A stretch of 45,027 bases of DNA, taken from Sulfuricurvum sp. (GTDB lineage: Bacteria; Campylobacterota; Campylobacteria; Campylobacterales; Sulfurimonadaceae). Positions 18,343-25,696 of the stretch are shown one piece after another; position 1 is the first letter of the stretch; the number at the start of each line of letters is the position of its first letter. The position numbers and the translations under genes are program-made. The notes under the pieces were generated by a model. It was not told where the DNA came from. It was given only the letters and a program-made list of their open reading frames with translations, and ran no database searches. Location: contig JAUYSQ010000190.1 of the NCBI GenBank assembly GCA_030696285.1, forward strand, positions 1 to 45,027. Reading direction: 5' to 3'.

Positions 18343-19062
18343 ATGCAGATAATGAGCTACAACGTTTTCACTGACGATATCAATACGCTTAAAATTACGG
18401 ATAAAAAACAAATCATCAACACGATCAATCCCCACTCGTATGTCACGGCCAAGAGTGATCCTGCATTCGAGACTGCATTGCGTGACTCTGATATATTACT
18501 CCCTGATGGCAGCGGTATCGTTATTGCCGCTCAAAAACTCCACGGAGCACAAATCAAAAAGATCGCCGGATTCGACTTGCACATCCATCTATTAAAACTG
18601 CTTGATGCAAGTGGTGGGAAATGTTTCTATATGGGCGCATCTCAGAACACTCTGGACAAGATCAAAGACAAGCTAACAGCAGAGTATCCTAATATCACCG
18701 CAGCCTTCTACTCGCCTCCGTTCAAACCCCAGTTTAGTGACGAGGACAATGCAGCTATTCTTAAAGCGGTTAATGATTTTGAACCTGATGTTTTGTTTGT
18801 GGGTATGACCGCACCCAAGCAGGAGAAATGGCTCAACGAGCACAAAGAGTCGTTAAATACAAAAATCGGATGTTCGATCGGAGCGGTGTTTGATTTTTAT
18901 GCGGGTACGGTTGTCCGTCCATCTCAGTTTTGGATTGACATCCATCTCGAATGGCTGCCACGACTACTCAAAGAGCCGAAGCGGTTATGGAGAAGAAACT
19001 TTGTCTCTACTCCCGTATTCTTATGGGATTTGATGAAGTATAAAATAGGGGGAACAAAGTAA
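18343..19062 (+). CDS. WecG/TagA/CpsF family glycosyltransferase
   Basis: A 239-residue GT26 enzyme, a family that transfers a sugar such as ManNAcA, ManNAc or glucose to a lipid-linked acceptor. Motifs are LLPDGSGIVIAAQKL, the KIAGFDL segment (residues 66-72) and VGMTAPKQEKWLNEH near residue 150. AAGGA precedes the ATG by a few bases. It is the last gene of the + strand locus and converges on the repeat protein with a gap of only ten bases. No obvious terminator lies between them. Confidence 0.9.
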   Translation: MQIMSYNVFTDDINTLKITDKKQIINTINPHSYVTAKSDPAFETALRDSDILLPDGSGIVIAAQKLHGAQIKKIAGFDLHIHLLKLLDASGGKCFYMGASQNTLDKIKDKLTAEYPNITAAFYSPPFKPQFSDEDNAAILKAVNDFEPDVLFVGMTAPKQEKWLNEHKESLNTKIGCSIGAVFDFYAGTVVRPSQFWIDIHLEWLPRLLKEPKRLWRRNFVSTPVFLWDLMKYKIGGTK

Positions 19063-19072
19063 AAGCTAACTC

Positions 19073-19513
19073 TTAACTTTTACCTTTGAGAAGCTTAAAA
19101 ATACCATTCTGATTATTTTCTGCATTATTATTGGTCAATGAATTTCCAGGTGCCTCCTGATCTCCATTGCCCCATCCATTATTCCCTTTATTATCTACCA
19201 GATCTTTTTCGTGTCCGCCGTGCGTATCCACACCAACATTATTTACTTTGTTTTTAGCATTCTTGCTTGATGTGGTGTCGTTTTCTGCGCCGTTATGGTT
19301 CAATGAGTTTCCAGGTGCATTCTGATCACCATTACCAAATCCATTGTTCCCTTTGGATGCTTTTAACGTAGAATTACCTGGTGCTTTAGAATCACCTTTG
19401 AGCGAAGCATAAGCATTTAAAGAACCCAACATCATAATGGCAGGAGCCATATAAACTGATTTTTTTAGAAATCCGCGTCTACTTTCAACAGTAATATTCT
19501 GTTCATTTTTCAT
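19073..19513 (-). CDS. Small exported Asn/Gly-rich repeat protein with Tat-type leader
   Basis: A 146-residue protein of no family known to me. Residues 11-36 form a twin-arginine-type leader: SRRGFLKK, a hydrophobic core, and AYAS as a likely cleavage site. The body contains two 26-residue repeats at residues 54-79 and 109-134, sharing the core GNNGxGNGDQxAPGNSL, and a third APGNS at 44-48. The body is strongly hydrophilic with no cysteine. The leader closely matches that of the protein at 21896-22264. It has its own promoter. I infer that it is exported and possibly modified by the kinase/PqqD/nucleotidyltransferase set upstream; nothing in the sequence proves this. Confidence 0.8.
   Translation of the reverse strand: MKNEQNITVESRRGFLKKSVYMAPAIMMLGSLNAYASLKGDSKAPGNSTLKASKGNNGFGNGDQNAPGNSLNHNGAENDTTSSKNAKNKVNNVGVDTHGGHEKDLVDNKGNNGWGNGDQEAPGNSLTNNNAENNQNGIFKLLKGKS
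19112..19189 (-). repeat. Coding repeat, copy 2 (26 residues)
   Basis: This encodes residues 109-134 of the repeat protein (GNNGWGNGDQEAPGNSL core, then NNNAENN). It is a diverged direct repeat of 19277-19354, with starts 165 bases apart. Confidence 0.85.
19277..19354 (-). repeat. Coding repeat, copy 1 (26 residues)
   Basis: This encodes residues 54-79 of the repeat protein (GNNGFGNGDQNAPGNSL core, then NHNGAEND). Most differences from the other copy at protein level are conservative, so the motif appears to be under selection rather than freshly duplicated. Confidence 0.85.
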
Positions 19514-19546
19514 CTTTACCTACTTTAATGGTATTATATTGAACTA

Positions 19547-19555
19547 ATTATAGCA
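19547..19555 (-). promoter_or_regulatory. Extended -10 promoter of the repeat protein gene
   Basis: On the minus strand the sequence reads TGCTATAAT, a perfect extended -10 box. The predicted start is about 25 bases before the ATG at 19513, and a TAGG-type binding site lies just before that ATG. The 68-base gap to the nucleotidyltransferase gene therefore carries a dedicated promoter. Confidence 0.6.
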
Positions 19556-19581
19556 CACTTCACATTAGGAATGATTAATAC

Positions 19582-20754
19582 TTATTTTAATCTAAGAATA
19601 TTAAGCTTAAAGAGTCGATACAATCGAATCAGATAATAAAGAGGCGATAAGAAATTCGGTAAATTGACCATATAGACATCCAATTCTTTGATCTGGAAAA
19701 GGGTGAGTAGATAATGGCGTAACCATCCATTGGACTCATCTTTCATAAGCAAGATCTTATTGAGATTTTCCAGGGAAACCAACCCCGTTTGCTCATTTTG
19801 AATCGTATCGTTTTTTATTTCTAACAGTATCGCTTCTTTGGCTTTTAGTACTGCAGAATCCGATTTTATATGAGACACTATAGTTTCTTTCAATGGCGTA
19901 TTGAAGAGATCATAACTAACAGCCAATCCCAAATAAACCATAAACTCTATTTCCATGTCGTGTGCCATTTTACTTAACACATTCCAGTCGATCACGTCTG
20001 CATGAAGTCTGATCAATCGATCAATATCTACAATCCACTCTAATCTTTCCCAATAGTGCTTTGATCCATGCAGTAGCAGATAGAGTAAAAGTGCCCCAAG
20101 TTCCAATGTTTCAACAGAAGCATTATTGATCATGCAACTGTAATTTAAGTCGCTAAACAAATTGATGTCACTCTTTTTGATATGACGATCTAAAAACAGC
20201 TTCCAGTGAAATTCGATCAAAACATTGTTTTTAGTATGGGTCGTTGGAAAATCTTTTCCAACACTTAACAAAGTATTATTTTTTAGAAATGCTATCGAAT
20301 ATTGCGATTCATATCCTATGCTCGTTAACAACTCCAGAGATTTATACATGTCCGATTTTTCAACTAAAAGATCCACATCTGAAAATTGACGTTGCGTGAT
20401 ATCACCATGGATGATTTGAGATAGAACAGGGCCTTTTATCGCTAGAGCACGAATACCATTTTCATCTAGTAGCTTGATAACCTTGAGCATCTCAGCTGTC
20501 ATCATCATATTTCTGCTGGCTATTTCAAGGTTAGTGATTTTGAGGCGATTTTTGATGGTTTCATCAACCGCTGCGAGTGGCTTGAGCGCTTTGTGCGCCA
20601 AAGGAAAGACCCCATGCATATAAGCAGAATTTAGAAATCTGTCCCAATCATCGATCTGGGCTACAAGGGATTCCAGCTTGAGGGGATCAGATTTAAACTG
20701 ACAACACTCAATCAATAAATCATAGAGTGCTTTATGCTCATACTTTGGTTTCAA
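19582..20754 (-). CDS. Nucleotidyltransferase family protein (NTP_transf_5 type)
   Basis: A 390-residue protein of the large nucleotidyltransferase superfamily branch often seen beside peptide-modification genes. The active-site region is ALAIKGPVLSQIIHGD (about residues 104-118) followed by RQFSDVDLLVEK with the metal-binding Asp pair at 126 and 128. The remainder is helical (LLYLLLHGSKHYWERLEWIVD). By family it would transfer a nucleotide or a related group; the substrate is unknown. Its start overlaps the pqqD-like gene by 17 bases, so it is the last gene of the four-gene run beginning at 22264. Confidence 0.82.
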   Translation of the reverse strand: MKPKYEHKALYDLLIECCQFKSDPLKLESLVAQIDDWDRFLNSAYMHGVFPLAHKALKPLAAVDETIKNRLKITNLEIASRNMMMTAEMLKVIKLLDENGIRALAIKGPVLSQIIHGDITQRQFSDVDLLVEKSDMYKSLELLTSIGYESQYSIAFLKNNTLLSVGKDFPTTHTKNNVLIEFHWKLFLDRHIKKSDINLFSDLNYSCMINNASVETLELGALLLYLLLHGSKHYWERLEWIVDIDRLIRLHADVIDWNVLSKMAHDMEIEFMVYLGLAVSYDLFNTPLKETIVSHIKSDSAVLKAKEAILLEIKNDTIQNEQTGLVSLENLNKILLMKDESNGWLRHYLLTLFQIKELDVYMVNLPNFLSPLYYLIRLYRLFKLNILRLK

Positions 20755-21019
20755 AACTCAACAATCCTTGCTCAGCGAGCGTATTGGCAAAAGCGATGAT
20801 GTCATTACTCAAGACGCTATTGTCTACTTCGAATAACTCAACCATTTCATCAAAGATTTCTTGCAAACTGTGTGATTTACTCATCATCTCCCACATCACA
20901 GCCCCCATCTCATTCAAAGCAAAAAAGAGCTCATTGGAACTGTTAAAAAGTAAGGTTTCATCATCAATGCATTGTAATAATACAGTGCTAGGTATCGTAT
21001 AGCGGCTCTCAAGATTCAT
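20738..21019 (-). CDS. PqqD-like peptide-binding protein
   Basis: A 93-residue protein with the PqqD fold pattern: RYTIPSTVLLQCIDDE, then LLFNSSNELFFALNEMGAVMW near residue 40, SLQEIFDEMVELFEVD and a final FANTLAEQGLL helix. PqqD-like domains bind the leader of a precursor peptide (the RiPP recognition element). In this position, two bases after the HprK-like gene and overlapping the nucleotidyltransferase gene, it is the expected adaptor between enzymes and a leader-bearing substrate. The protein partner is inferred. Confidence 0.85.
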   Translation of the reverse strand: MNLESRYTIPSTVLLQCIDDETLLFNSSNELFFALNEMGAVMWEMMSKSHSLQEIFDEMVELFEVDNSVLSNDIIAFANTLAEQGLLSFETKV

Positions 21020-21021
21020 CT

Positions 21022-21888
21022 TTACCCTTGTAATTGAAGCGTATGATTTGTAATCACAGTATACACTTCTTTCAGTCGTTCTAAGTCATGTGGGACCGTT
21101 ATCGCAAATACATTAACGCGATTTGCCAATCCTGCAAGATACGAAACATATTGAGGCGTAAAAAAGCTGAAATTCATCTCCCCACCCTCATGCAATCGGC
21201 TAAATTTCTCAATACCCTTGAGCGTTCTAATAGTGATCTGCGCATCGGGTGCTGATTTTTCGAGTATATAGATCGCATGGATAGGGTGTATCTGCGTTGA
21301 GGGATTTTCACATAAATGTCCAAGCACTTCTACGGTACGAAAGGGACGATGATAGGGATGTGCAGGGACAGCATAATAAACACCCTCACGCTCAAATGTA
21401 GCCATCTTGTCATCCGTAATAAGGGGATGCCCACGCTGTATAAAATAATCTGTAAGTGTTGATTTTCCTCCGTGTGAGGGTGCCATAAAAAGAACCGATT
21501 TATCCTCGATCTCAACCGCTCCGGCATGCAGAAATTTATAGACTTCTCCTATGGAGAAATAAATGGGAAGAACAATATGATACAGCCAAAATCGAAAAAT
21601 ATCTTCGGTCGCTTCTGCTAAGAATCGATAAGAGATTTTTCCACTCTGGGTTTCCCACATAAATTCAATCGTATCTTCAACTTGGAAAAACCATTTTTGA
21701 CCGATTTCAGGTTTATCAAATACTCTATCGGTTGCCAAAGTAACATTTTTCTCTTGGTTGTTTTGATACACTTGTATATTAAAGCATGTTGAGGAGTCTA
21801 TAAAGTCTGAAGGAGATATTTTGATTGTATTGGGTGTATGCTCATCTTGCAACTCATTACTGAATGCAAGATGATAGCCATAAATCAT
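21022..21888 (-). CDS. HprK-like serine kinase (HprK-related kinase A type)
   Basis: A 288-residue protein from the ATG at 21888. Its central part matches the HPr kinase/PEPCK P-loop fold: FLHAGAVEIEDKSVLFMAPS, then HGGKST with the Walker A Lys at residue 142, and GHPLITDDKM with the Asp pair at 159-160. Homologues act in peptide-modification clusters; in lasso peptide clusters, related kinases phosphorylate the precursor. The start is uncertain: ATG 21888 lies seven bases after the upstream stop but lacks a clear binding site, and in-frame starts to 22008 would overlap the upstream gene. It lies between a leader-bearing small protein and a PqqD-like gene. Confidence 0.85.
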   Translation of the reverse strand: MIYGYHLAFSNELQDEHTPNTIKISPSDFIDSSTCFNIQVYQNNQEKNVTLATDRVFDKPEIGQKWFFQVEDTIEFMWETQSGKISYRFLAEATEDIFRFWLYHIVLPIYFSIGEVYKFLHAGAVEIEDKSVLFMAPSHGGKSTLTDYFIQRGHPLITDDKMATFEREGVYYAVPAHPYHRPFRTVEVLGHLCENPSTQIHPIHAIYILEKSAPDAQITIRTLKGIEKFSRLHEGGEMNFSFFTPQYVSYLAGLANRVNVFAITVPHDLERLKEVYTVITNHTLQLQG

Positions 21889-21895
21889 TGAAGGT

Positions 21896-22264
21896 TTAGA
21901 CGCCGAAATATTTAGTGGCGCCGCCAAACAAACTGTTGACCCAAGCCCACGTTCCATTACCAGCATCAGCATATGCTTTAACTTTTGCCCCAGATAGACT
22001 TTTTGCATCCTCTGGAAAGAGAAGTGGTTGTGGTGTATCTGTACCAGACATTACAATGTTTGTTCCATCTTTAGTAGTGACAGTCTGAGTGCTTGCTATT
22101 ACACTTGGATTGTTTTGATCTACTGTATTGTGAGTAAACGTACTCGCTTGTGCGCTGCTTGGAAGGGTCAAAGAACCCAATACTACTACAGCAGGTGCTA
22201 CATACGCTACTTTTTTCAAGAAACTTCTACGAGCTTCAACATTGTCAATTTGAACATTTTCCAT
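21896..22264 (-). CDS. Small exported protein with Tat-type leader, candidate substrate
   Basis: A 122-residue protein starting at ATG 22264, with AGAGG seven bases upstream. The leader has ARRSFLKK, then the hydrophobic stretch VAYVAPAVVVLGSL and a likely cleavage near SSAQAS (residues 38-43). The mature part of about 80 residues is rich in Thr and Ser (NNPSVIASTQTVTTKDG) and ends in GGATKYFGV; no cysteine is present. I know no family for the body. The gene is first in a run with the HprK-like, PqqD-like and nucleotidyltransferase genes, as a precursor would be. Confidence 0.8.
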   Translation of the reverse strand: MENVQIDNVEARRSFLKKVAYVAPAVVVLGSLTLPSSAQASTFTHNTVDQNNPSVIASTQTVTTKDGTNIVMSGTDTPQPLLFPEDAKSLSGAKVKAYADAGNGTWAWVNSLFGGATKYFGV

Positions 22265-22299
22265 AATATGCCTCTGTAACCAATCCAAAATAAAGACTG

Positions 22300-22334
22300 A
22301 TTGTAAGTACGTTAAATCTTTTCAAATATGTCAA
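22300..22334 (-). promoter_or_regulatory. Weak promoter-like element before the candidate substrate gene
   Basis: On the minus strand TACAAT (22305-22300) lies 35 bases before the ATG at 22264. TTGACA lies further upstream (22334-22329), but the 23-base spacing is too long for a standard pair. It may be a promoter without a -35, or chance. Confidence 0.3.
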
Positions 22335-22408
22335 GATTTACTCATCCGAAAGCGACCTATCTGCTCCGAATGTAGCCTTTCATTGCTATTGCAAATATAG
22401 GCACGCAT
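22331..22408 (-). CDS. Possible 25-residue leader ORF
   Basis: An ATG at 22408 follows AGGAG by four bases and opens a 25-codon frame beginning MRAYICNSNERLHSEQ and ending at TGA 22331-22333. An extended -10 box lies about 57 bases upstream. It precedes the leader-bearing small protein by 66 bases. It could be a regulatory leader peptide, a small protein, or a chance frame. No homologue is known to me. Confidence 0.35.
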   Translation of the reverse strand: MRAYICNSNERLHSEQIGRFRMSKS

Positions 22409-22464
22409 GTAACTCCTGCTATAATATGATGTAATTATAAAAATTACAGAACTATAGCTTATGA

Positions 22465-22473
22465 ATTATATCA
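22465..22473 (-). promoter_or_regulatory. Extended -10 promoter of the kinase/PqqD/nucleotidyltransferase run
   Basis: The minus strand reads TGATATAAT, a complete extended -10 box, inside the 243-base gap between the Wzc-like gene and the candidate substrate gene. Transcription from here would cover the 25-codon frame and then the four-gene run. The downstream mRNA also contains a short palindrome (GTAATT...AATTAC, 22431-22447). Confidence 0.5.
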
Positions 22474-22507
22474 AACAATCTTAAAAATTATCATAAATTT
22501 AAAACTG

Positions 22508-24805
22508 TTATTTTCTGAGCCATGGCCTGATCTTTTTGAGTTCAAGTCCATTTAGGATTAGTCCTACATTATGCAACTGGTGTTCATGCACGAATCGATT
22601 AGTACTTTTGATAAAATCCTTCTTCGAATACGCTGCTTTGAATACAATCAAATTCAGATCTGACAATCGCATCAAGACCAAAGCGTCCGCAACCAAACCG
22701 GCAGGCGGTGACTCCAAGATAATATAATCATAAAGCCCTCTAAGCTCATCAAGCAATGTTGTAAGTCGCTGGGAAATGATCAATTCATATGGATTTGCAG
22801 GAGTGGGACCGGCAACAACGACATCCAAATGAGAATTCACTTTTCGGACAACGTTTTCAAATGTATTCGCCCCCAAAAGAAGACTGCTCATCCCTAGTTC
22901 ATTGGTAATCGCAAGTTTTTTATTGACTCTGGATGCACGCATATCCAAATCCAAAACAACGACTTTTTTACCGCTTTTACTGATGATTTGAGCTAATTCA
23001 AGTGCTGTTGTCGTGCGACCCTCACCCTTTACCGAAGAAGTAATTGCAATAATCTTTGGTCTCTCTTCCATAAATTGAAGTCTTGTCAGTAAAACACGCA
23101 GTGCATCTTCGTACAATGATTTTTTCTCTGTAAAGAGAGGGAGAACACTGTAAAGAGGTAGGTGTGTATGCTTTTCAAGATCCCCGATCGTCTGAATCGT
23201 ATTGGCCATAAAGTGTCGTACAAATGCTTGGAGCACTCCAATAATCAATCCAATGATTAAACCCATCATCACTATTAAGGCACGATTAGGCTGCACAGCA
23301 GGTCCATTTACAAGCGCATCATCAATGATACGCATACCAGAAACGGTAGAGGACTCTATGATTGCTGTCTCAGCTCTTTTTTGGAGAAGAAATTTATAGA
23401 TTTCTTCATTGACCATAAAGCTGCGGTTTAGCTGCGTAAGCTGTCTTTCCTCTTCCGGAAGTTTTTCAAATGATCCTGTATGCTTATTAATAATCTCCTG
23501 CAGTGAGCTTTTTCGCTGTTTTAATCCACGTAAGCTGCTCTCAAGTGTCCCCTGCAAGTCCGATTTCAATGATGCCAGCTGATCATTAACTTTCATCACC
23601 GAAGGATGTTTTGGTGTATAATCAACCAAAAGTGAACTGTGAAGAGTATTGAGTTCCTGAATTTTTTGGATCAACGAAATAACCGGTTCACTTGCCCCAC
23701 TTAAATCAATCCCTCGTATCTCTTTATTGTTTTTAATAAATGCGAGCATGTTTTCTAACATGCTTTGCTGCATCTCCAGCTCATACATTTGAGCTTCATA
23801 TTTACTCAATTCACTAGCTACAATACCTGCTTTGCTACCTAGTTCAATGACTACATGCGATGATTTGTAATCTTTTAAATTTATCGCTGATTTTTGAAGT
23901 CCTTCATTGACAGCAGCAAGCTGTTCATCAATAAAGCCCAATGTCTTTTCAGCACTCGCACTTTTGATTTTTATATTTTGTCTTTCATATGCATCTGCAA
24001 TCGCATTCAAAACATCTTGCGCACGTTGTGGAACATTATCTTGATAACTCAATGTTAAAATCGACCCCTTGTCTGCAGCCGTTGCAATGCTCAATGAAGA
24101 CTGTATCATCGTATACATCATCTCATCTGGTGTAACCGTAAATGCGTAGCTGCCCGTCCCCATATTAGCTATTTGAGTAACCTTTAGCTTGAATAAGGGG
24201 TGAGTAATGATACTGCCATATGAAAAAACACCCTCAAAGGTAGTTGATTTTATCATTGCAGCAGCACTGTCTGAGCCAAAGAAAGCGGTGACCTTCATTC
24301 CAAACGTCGGTTTCAGCATAAGCCGAAAATGTCCTGCATCCACAGGCTGAAGCTGGAATTCGTACCCAATCAGTTTTTCACCGATCCCATATGCCTGAAC
24401 AATAAAAGGCGCTTGCTTATACAGTTCAACCGATTTAAATCCTGCAGTTGAGTAATAACGCGTACCCACCTGAACTTTTTCCAACACTTTTTTCGCAATA
24501 AATCGGGATTTAAATATTGCAATTTCATTACCAAGATTGCTTCCCTGTGTTCCTAGGGCAGCAGCCATAAAATCACCAGGTCCCTGGCTCGCAGCATCTT
24601 GGATTTGAAGTGTCAAATCTGCCTGATAAATATCAGTTTTGGAAGATGCGATAAATATACTCAGCAATAGTATCCCTAACGTGACACCGATCATCGACTT
24701 TTTATAGCGCAACAGTGATGCTATAATCTCTTTAAGGTCGATCTCTTCTTCCGGAAGATTGGGCATTGTGGATCCCATGTTTTGGTTACTTAAATAAGAC
24801 GACAT
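22508..24805 (-). CDS. Wzc-like polysaccharide co-polymerase with degenerate BY-kinase domain
   Basis: A 765-residue protein. The Wzz part starts with EEEIDLKEIIASLLRYKK and a membrane segment at about 38-54. A long coiled-coil periplasmic region follows (about 280-480), then a second membrane segment at 509-529 and a cytoplasmic kinase-like domain from about 550. The Walker A region is SSVKGEGRTT with Arg at 597 where Lys is expected. Walker A' is intact (VVVLDLDMR, 615-623). Walker B reads YIILESPP with Glu at 698 instead of Asp. The usual C-terminal tyrosine cluster is absent. It probably controls chain length and export with the Wza-like protein, perhaps without kinase activity. ATG 24805 is preferred (AAGG six bases upstream); it overlaps the upstream gene by 20 bases. 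Confidence 0.88.
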   Translation of the reverse strand: MSSYLSNQNMGSTMPNLPEEEIDLKEIIASLLRYKKSMIGVTLGILLLSIFIASSKTDIYQADLTLQIQDAASQGPGDFMAAALGTQGSNLGNEIAIFKSRFIAKKVLEKVQVGTRYYSTAGFKSVELYKQAPFIVQAYGIGEKLIGYEFQLQPVDAGHFRLMLKPTFGMKVTAFFGSDSAAAMIKSTTFEGVFSYGSIITHPLFKLKVTQIANMGTGSYAFTVTPDEMMYTMIQSSLSIATAADKGSILTLSYQDNVPQRAQDVLNAIADAYERQNIKIKSASAEKTLGFIDEQLAAVNEGLQKSAINLKDYKSSHVVIELGSKAGIVASELSKYEAQMYELEMQQSMLENMLAFIKNNKEIRGIDLSGASEPVISLIQKIQELNTLHSSLLVDYTPKHPSVMKVNDQLASLKSDLQGTLESSLRGLKQRKSSLQEIINKHTGSFEKLPEEERQLTQLNRSFMVNEEIYKFLLQKRAETAIIESSTVSGMRIIDDALVNGPAVQPNRALIVMMGLIIGLIIGVLQAFVRHFMANTIQTIGDLEKHTHLPLYSVLPLFTEKKSLYEDALRVLLTRLQFMEERPKIIAITSSVKGEGRTTTALELAQIISKSGKKVVVLDLDMRASRVNKKLAITNELGMSSLLLGANTFENVVRKVNSHLDVVVAGPTPANPYELIISQRLTTLLDELRGLYDYIILESPPAGLVADALVLMRLSDLNLIVFKAAYSKKDFIKSTNRFVHEHQLHNVGLILNGLELKKIRPWLRK

Positions 24806-25604
24806 CGACAGCCTTTCCATTCTTGAGTGAAATAGCGCTTAGGAAAGGGCTCATCATAGTTGTGATCATATTGAAAAACGGTAGCTGTTCAGCAAAGGCG
24901 ACATTATATGCTTTCATAGCACGCGGCTGCACGTAAATAATATCGTTTGGCTGCAAGATGAGACTCGTTAATGTCATTTGAGACATATCTGCCAAATTGA
25001 TCTCACGTACCTGTGGATTACGCAGTCCTCCACGTATTACACGTACATTTGTCCGCTCTGCATCAACCGTCAAATCACCAGACTTGGCAAGTGCTTCAAA
25101 AAGGTTCATCGTTCCGTTGGGCACCTGAACAACACCTGGGCCTTTGACCTCACCTAGCACAAAAAGTCTTTGGTTCAAGATTTTTACACTCACATATGGA
25201 CTTCTTAAATACTGCTTGTACAGTGTTGAAAGCTTCTCGGCTGCCTGATTCTCTGTAAGCCCCATAATCTCAACCGCACCGATCAAAGGAAGACGTATCA
25301 AGCCATTGTTCGCAATCAAATACCCCTCGGTACCATCACGTACCAAGGTCTGCTGCCCTCCTCGACTCAGCATTTGATTCAATTGCTGATCACCTTCACT
25401 AGAGGTTAGGTTCGCAATGTTAACTTCTACTCTATCCCCTTTGATAATTTTCCATTCAAATTCAACCTCTTCGCTATAATTCGCATCCGATACGGTAATC
25501 GTTTTAATCAACCCTCCGCTGTTTCCAAACATTTTAAATGATTGAGTTGAACATCCGCTAAACAGGACCCCAATAGCAGTAATAAACAACATTGAATATC
25601 TCAT
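24786..25604 (-). CDS. Wza-like outer-membrane polysaccharide export lipoprotein
   Basis: A 272-residue protein of the outer-membrane polysaccharide export (OPX) family. From the ATG at 25604, six bases after AAGGG, it begins with a lipoprotein signal ending LFSGC, putting the lipidated Cys at residue 18. The export domain is around GDRVEVNIANL to YLRSPYVSVKILNQ, and the SLBB-type part follows (RLFVLGEVKGPGVVQVPNG, NLFEALAKSGDLT). It forms the export channel partner of the Wzc-like protein encoded immediately downstream. It is shorter than E. coli Wza (about 380 residues). Confidence 0.9.
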   Translation of the reverse strand: MRYSMLFITAIGVLFSGCSTQSFKMFGNSGGLIKTITVSDANYSEEVEFEWKIIKGDRVEVNIANLTSSEGDQQLNQMLSRGGQQTLVRDGTEGYLIANNGLIRLPLIGAVEIMGLTENQAAEKLSTLYKQYLRSPYVSVKILNQRLFVLGEVKGPGVVQVPNGTMNLFEALAKSGDLTVDAERTNVRVIRGGLRNPQVREINLADMSQMTLTSLILQPNDIIYVQPRAMKAYNVAFAEQLPFFNMITTMMSPFLSAISLKNGKAVDVVLFK

Positions 25605-25678
25605 ATCTACCCTTTTATACTTAATAATAATATCTTTATCAGAAGTGTAAAATATCACCTGATTTAACAAAAAAATTT

Positions 25679-25696
25679 ATTCTACCCCGAATTGTA
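25679..25696 (-). promoter_or_regulatory. Putative promoter of the wza/wzc-like pair
   Basis: Two -10-like hexamers lie on the minus strand, TACAAT (25696-25691) and TAGAAT (25684-25679), 75-90 bases before the ATG at 25604. The 207-base gap to prs also holds a CTAAAG...CTTTAG inverted repeat near 25785-25802, next to the prs stop, without a T-run. Called by eye. Confidence 0.3.

Noticed and set aside
19582-22264. A standard lasso peptide cluster
   Set aside because: Kinase, PqqD-like and nucleotidyltransferase genes fit, but no asparagine-synthetase-like cyclase or transglutaminase-like leader protease is present, and the candidate substrates are 122-146 residues with export leaders.
22331-22408. 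A cyclic di-GMP riboswitch ahead of the candidate substrate gene
   Set aside because: The region has an AAAGGC-like piece, but the conserved core pairs and tetraloop receptor of GEMM-type riboswitches were not recognisable.
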